A program made the position numbers and the translations under genes. Of a stretch of 8,750 nucleotides of DNA, positions 7,008-8,750 are shown one piece after another (position 1 is the stretch's first letter; the number at the start of each line of letters is the position of its first letter). Under the pieces are notes generated by a model that was not told the DNA's origin, ran no database searches, and worked only from the letters and a program-made list of their open reading frames with translations. Origin of the DNA: Acidimicrobiia bacterium (GTDB lineage Bacteria > Actinomycetota > Acidimicrobiia > Acidimicrobiales > Iamiaceae); NCBI GenBank assembly GCA_019247975.1, contig JAFBAD010000143.1, positions 1 through 8,750 on the forward strand, written 5' to 3'.

Positions 7008-7610
7008 GTGCAAGAACTCGGACGACGCGAACGCAAGAAGCTGGCCACCCGGCGCGCCCTGGAGGCCGCGGCGATGCGACTGTTCACCGACAAGGGCTTC
7101 GACGGCACCACCGTGGAGGAGATCTCGGAGGCCGCCGACGTGTCGGCCCGGACCTTCTTCCGCTACTTCGCCACCAAGGACGAGGTGCTCTTCGGTGACC
7201 ACGAGCCCCGCCTGCAGATGATGCGCGACGTGCTCGCGGAGCGCCCGGCCGACGAGCCGATCATGGCCTCCCTCGAGGCGCTCCTGCGGGCGCTCGGCGA
7301 CCTGCTCGTCAGCCAGCGGGACCGGGTGCTCGTGCAGTCCGACGTCAGCCAGGCGAGGGTCCAGATCCTGGGCCTGTTCCGCCAGCACCAGGAGGAGATG
7401 AACGAGGTCATCGCCACGTTCGTCGCCCCCCGACTCAACGAGGAGGGCGAGGTCCGCATGCGGGCGCGCGTCATCGCCTCGGCCGCGATGGGCGCGTACA
7501 TCGCGGCCAGCGCGGAGTGGCTGCGCTCCGGCTGCACCGCCGAGATGAGCCACCTGATGGACGAGGCACTGGCCGCCCTCCGGACGGTGCTGGTCCCCGA
7601 GCCGGCCTGA
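7008..7610 (+). CDS. TetR/AcrR-family transcriptional regulator
   Basis: This 200-residue DNA-binding repressor-type protein probably acts as a dimer. The N-terminal helices read LGRRERKKLATRRALEAAAMRLFTDKGFDGTTVEEIS, followed by the helix-turn-helix AADVSARTFFRYFATKDEVLF (42-62), a very typical TetR signature. The ligand-binding half (about 65-200) is all-helical, and its ligand cannot be read from the sequence. The start pattern (LGRRERKKLATRRAL) resembles regulators of the mycofactocin/MftR type, but that is a loose impression because no mycofactocin genes are present. The start at GTG 7008 is supported by AGGTAGG. The gene diverges from the mscS cluster across a 123-bp region with an inverted repeat, so self-regulation and control of that cluster are both plausible. 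It converges on the FKBP gene with a 13-bp gap holding part of a hairpin. Confidence 0.92.
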   Translation: MQELGRRERKKLATRRALEAAAMRLFTDKGFDGTTVEEISEAADVSARTFFRYFATKDEVLFGDHEPRLQMMRDVLAERPADEPIMASLEALLRALGDLLVSQRDRVLVQSDVSQARVQILGLFRQHQEEMNEVIATFVAPRLNEEGEVRMRARVIASAAMGAYIAASAEWLRSGCTAEMSHLMDEALAALRTVLVPEPA

Positions 7611-7620
7611 TCCGGCCGGC
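7601..7620. terminator. GC hairpin between convergent TetR and FKBP genes
   Basis: GCCGGCC (7601-7607) and GGCCGGC (7614-7620) form a perfect 7-bp stem around the 6-base loop TGATCC. The TetR stop codon TGA (7608-7610) lies in the loop. No T-run follows on either strand, so it is not a classic intrinsic terminator. GC stems without a T-run are nevertheless common at gene ends in high-GC actinobacteria. It could act in both directions because the genes converge here. Confidence 0.45.
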
Positions 7621-7623
7621 CGC

Positions 7624-8310
7624 TCAGCCGCCGGAGGTGGTGGTCGTCGACCCTGTGGTCGTCGTGGTGGTCGACCCGCCGGTCGTCGTCGTGGTCGACC
7701 CGCCGGCCGGCGCCGAGGTGGTCGTCGTCGTGGCCGAGGGCGGTGTGACCTTCAACAGGTCGATCACGAACACCAGCGCCTCGTTCTGCCGGATGTCACC
7801 CTGACCGGCGCCCGCGTAGGCCAGGTTCGACGGGACCGTGAGCATCCGCCGGCCGCCCACCTTCATCCCGGGGATGCCCTGGGTCCAGCCCTTGATCAGA
7901 CCGGAGTCCTCGGTCAGCGCGGTGTCGAAGGGCTTGTCTCGATCCCACGACGAGTCGAACTGCTTGCCCGTCGAGCAGGCGATGCCCACGTACTGCACCT
8001 CGATCGTGTCGCCGAGCGCCACGGTCGCGCCCGTGCCGACCTTGAGGTCCTTGCTGACGAGCTTCTTGGGCGGCAGCTGGCCGGCGGGCATGTCGACGAT
8101 CGGCTTGCCCTTCTTCTTGGGCACGCCGGTGGCCGCCTTGCACTTCTTGCCGGCCGCGTCGACGGGAACCGACAACGTCGGGATGGCCGGTTTGTCCTTC
8201 GCCGCCGACGCGTCCTTGACCGCGGTGCCGTCGTCGCCGCAGGCGACCAGGAGGAGGACGGTGATCGCCGTGAGGGCGAGGGCTCGGGCGGTCCATCTGG
8301 GTCGAGACAT
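7624..8310 (-). CDS. FKBP-type peptidyl-prolyl cis-trans isomerase lipoprotein with Thr-rich tail
   Basis: This 228-residue exported lipoprotein is predicted to catalyse prolyl isomerisation during folding outside the membrane. It starts at ATG 8310. A basic MSRPRWTAR head and hydrophobic stretch lead to the lipobox LVAC, with Cys24 as the lipid-modified residue. A Lys-rich linker (30-85) precedes the FKBP domain (about 85-189). That domain shows VGTGATVALGDTIEVQYVG, TGKQFDSSW, GLIKGWTQGIPGMKVGGRRMLTVPSNLAY and ALVFVIDLLKV, the core family pattern. The usual LAYG is LAYA here. Cys57 and Cys112 are the only other cysteines and might form a disulfide. Residues 190-228 are a low-complexity tail of Thr runs split by Gly/Ser, perhaps a wall-spanning or glycosylated stalk. 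A TAGGGT hexamer (8325-8320) lies 9 bases before the ATG and there is no strong ribosome binding site. It is divergent from the PIG-L gene. Confidence 0.92.
   Translation of the reverse strand: MSRPRWTARALALTAITVLLLVACGDDGTAVKDASAAKDKPAIPTLSVPVDAAGKKCKAATGVPKKKGKPIVDMPAGQLPPKKLVSKDLKVGTGATVALGDTIEVQYVGIACSTGKQFDSSWDRDKPFDTALTEDSGLIKGWTQGIPGMKVGGRRMLTVPSNLAYAGAGQGDIRQNEALVFVIDLLKVTPPSATTTTTSAPAGGSTTTTTGGSTTTTTTGSTTTTSGG
7627..7738. repeat. Low-complexity repeat encoding the Thr-rich tail of the FKBP lipoprotein
   Basis: On the plus strand this stretch is built of GTGGTCGTC-type units. A 16-base unit, GTGGTCGACCCGCCGG, occurs exactly at 7667-7682 and again at 7691-7706, a 24-bp period equal to eight codons. 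On the coding strand it encodes Gly-Gly-Ser followed by Thr runs. Such repeats change length easily by slippage, so tail length may differ between strains. Confidence 0.7.
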
Positions 8311-8319
8311 CGGGCCGAG

Positions 8320-8325
8320 ACCCTA
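8320..8325 (-). promoter_or_regulatory. Possible -10 element of the FKBP gene (TAGGGT)
   Basis: On the minus strand TAGGGT fits TANNNT and stands 9 bases before the ATG at 8310. I see no matching -35 box. It would give an almost leaderless message, which agrees with the lack of a clear Shine-Dalgarno sequence. Weak evidence. Confidence 0.28.
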
Positions 8326-8404
8326 CCGGTCGGACCTCGGCGCCTTGGCCTCACCCCGTTCGCCAGGTATCGGGCCGCCCGGGGCTCGGGCAGACTGACC
8401 CGCC

Positions 8405-8750
8405 GTGGACCTCGAGCCCTTCCCCGAGGACTGGCAGCGGGCGCTGGCGGTCGTCGCGCATCCCGACGACATGGAGTACGGCGCGGCGTCGGCGGTCGCC
8501 CGCTGGACCGACGGGGGCCGGACCGTCACCTACCTGCTGGCCACGCGCGGTGAAGCCGGGATCGAAGGACGTCACCCCTCGGAGGTCGGGCCGCTCCGCG
8601 AGGCGGAGGAGCGGGCCGGCGCGGCGGAGGTCGGCGTCGACGTCGTCGAGTTCCTCGACCACCGCGACGGCGTGCTCGAGTACGGCCTCGAGCTCCGGCG
8701 GGACATCGCCCGAGCGATCCGCCGGCACCGGCCCGAGGTGCTCGTCACCC
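8405..8750 (+). CDS. PIG-L/LmbE family deacetylase, N-terminal part (cut by window end)
   Basis: Members are zinc-dependent hydrolases that deacetylate N-acetylglucosamine-type groups, as in mycothiol, bacillithiol and GPI synthesis. The 115 visible residues open with ALAVVAHPDDMEYGAASAVARW; AHPDD (18-22) holds the metal ligands His19 and Asp22 and the catalytic Asp21 by family analogy. TVTYLLATRGEAGI (40-53) and PLREAEERAGAAEVGVDVVEFLDHRDG (63-89) follow in the normal order. HPDDMEYG resembles the HPDD-V-E-I-G style more than the HPDDE-S style of MshB/Mca, so a specific substrate cannot be named. The later His-containing motif lies outside the window. The GTG start is well fixed: an in-frame TGA lies at 8396-8398, and the next ATG (8471) falls inside the active-site motif. 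There is no ribosome binding site. CAGACT (8391-8396) is 8 bases upstream and could be a -10 box of a near-leaderless message. Confidence 0.88.
   Translation, partial: MDLEPFPEDWQRALAVVAHPDDMEYGAASAVARWTDGGRTVTYLLATRGEAGIEGRHPSEVGPLREAEERAGAAEVGVDVVEFLDHRDGVLEYGLELRRDIARAIRRHRPEVLVT

Noticed and set aside
6991..7012. A tRNA-like TTCAAAC loop within AGGTTCAAACCCCG before the TetR gene.
   Set aside because: The flanking five bases pair poorly, and no D-arm, anticodon arm or acceptor stem can be built upstream. The AGG part is better explained as the TetR ribosome binding site.
7640..7740. CRISPR-like or tandem regulatory repeat.
   Set aside because: The repeat lies in frame in the FKBP gene and encodes Thr/Gly/Ser runs. 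There are no unique spacers of constant length.

Overview
The window looks like chromosomal DNA of a high-GC actinobacterium. Evidence seen directly: GC-rich third positions throughout, frequent GTG/TTG starts, a short 'type 2' valyl-tRNA synthetase, and a lipoprotein with a poly-Thr tail. Acidimicrobiia is my best guess at class, from general style only and not from any search. There are no rRNA or tRNA genes, CRISPR arrays, insertion sequences or phage genes, and coding density is very high.

Layout, left to right. (1) Positions 1-2506, plus strand: valS, lacking only its first few dozen codons. (2) Positions 2503-6884, minus strand: four closely spaced genes. In transcription order they are a MscS-type mechanosensitive channel, a 62-residue His/acid-rich single-pass membrane protein, an ASCH-domain protein with a probable winged-helix tail, and an 825-residue polytopic membrane protein carrying a spermidine-synthase-like domain. 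The last gene meets valS tail to tail and both stop codons lie in one palindromic CTAG. (3) Positions 6885-7007: a 123-bp divergent control region with a 6-bp inverted repeat, a good operator candidate. (4) Positions 7008-7610, plus strand: a TetR-family regulator ending in a GC hairpin. (5) Positions 7624-8310, minus strand: an FKBP-type prolyl isomerase lipoprotein with a repetitive Thr-rich C terminus. (6) Positions 8311-8404: a short divergent promoter region. (7) Positions 8405 to the window end, plus strand: the first 115 codons of a PIG-L/LmbE-type deacetylase.

valS is housekeeping. The TetR regulator is divergent from the mscS cluster and may control it, itself, or both; this is inference from layout and the dyad. 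FKBP probably helps fold exported proteins. PIG-L enzymes deacetylate N-acetylglucosamine-type substrates, and here the substrate is unknown.

The least explained part is the mscS / His-rich / ASCH / SpeE-like cluster. Its first three genes share one reading frame and are separated only by single stop codons. I see no proof of a new system, but this cluster and its divergent regulator are the place to look.
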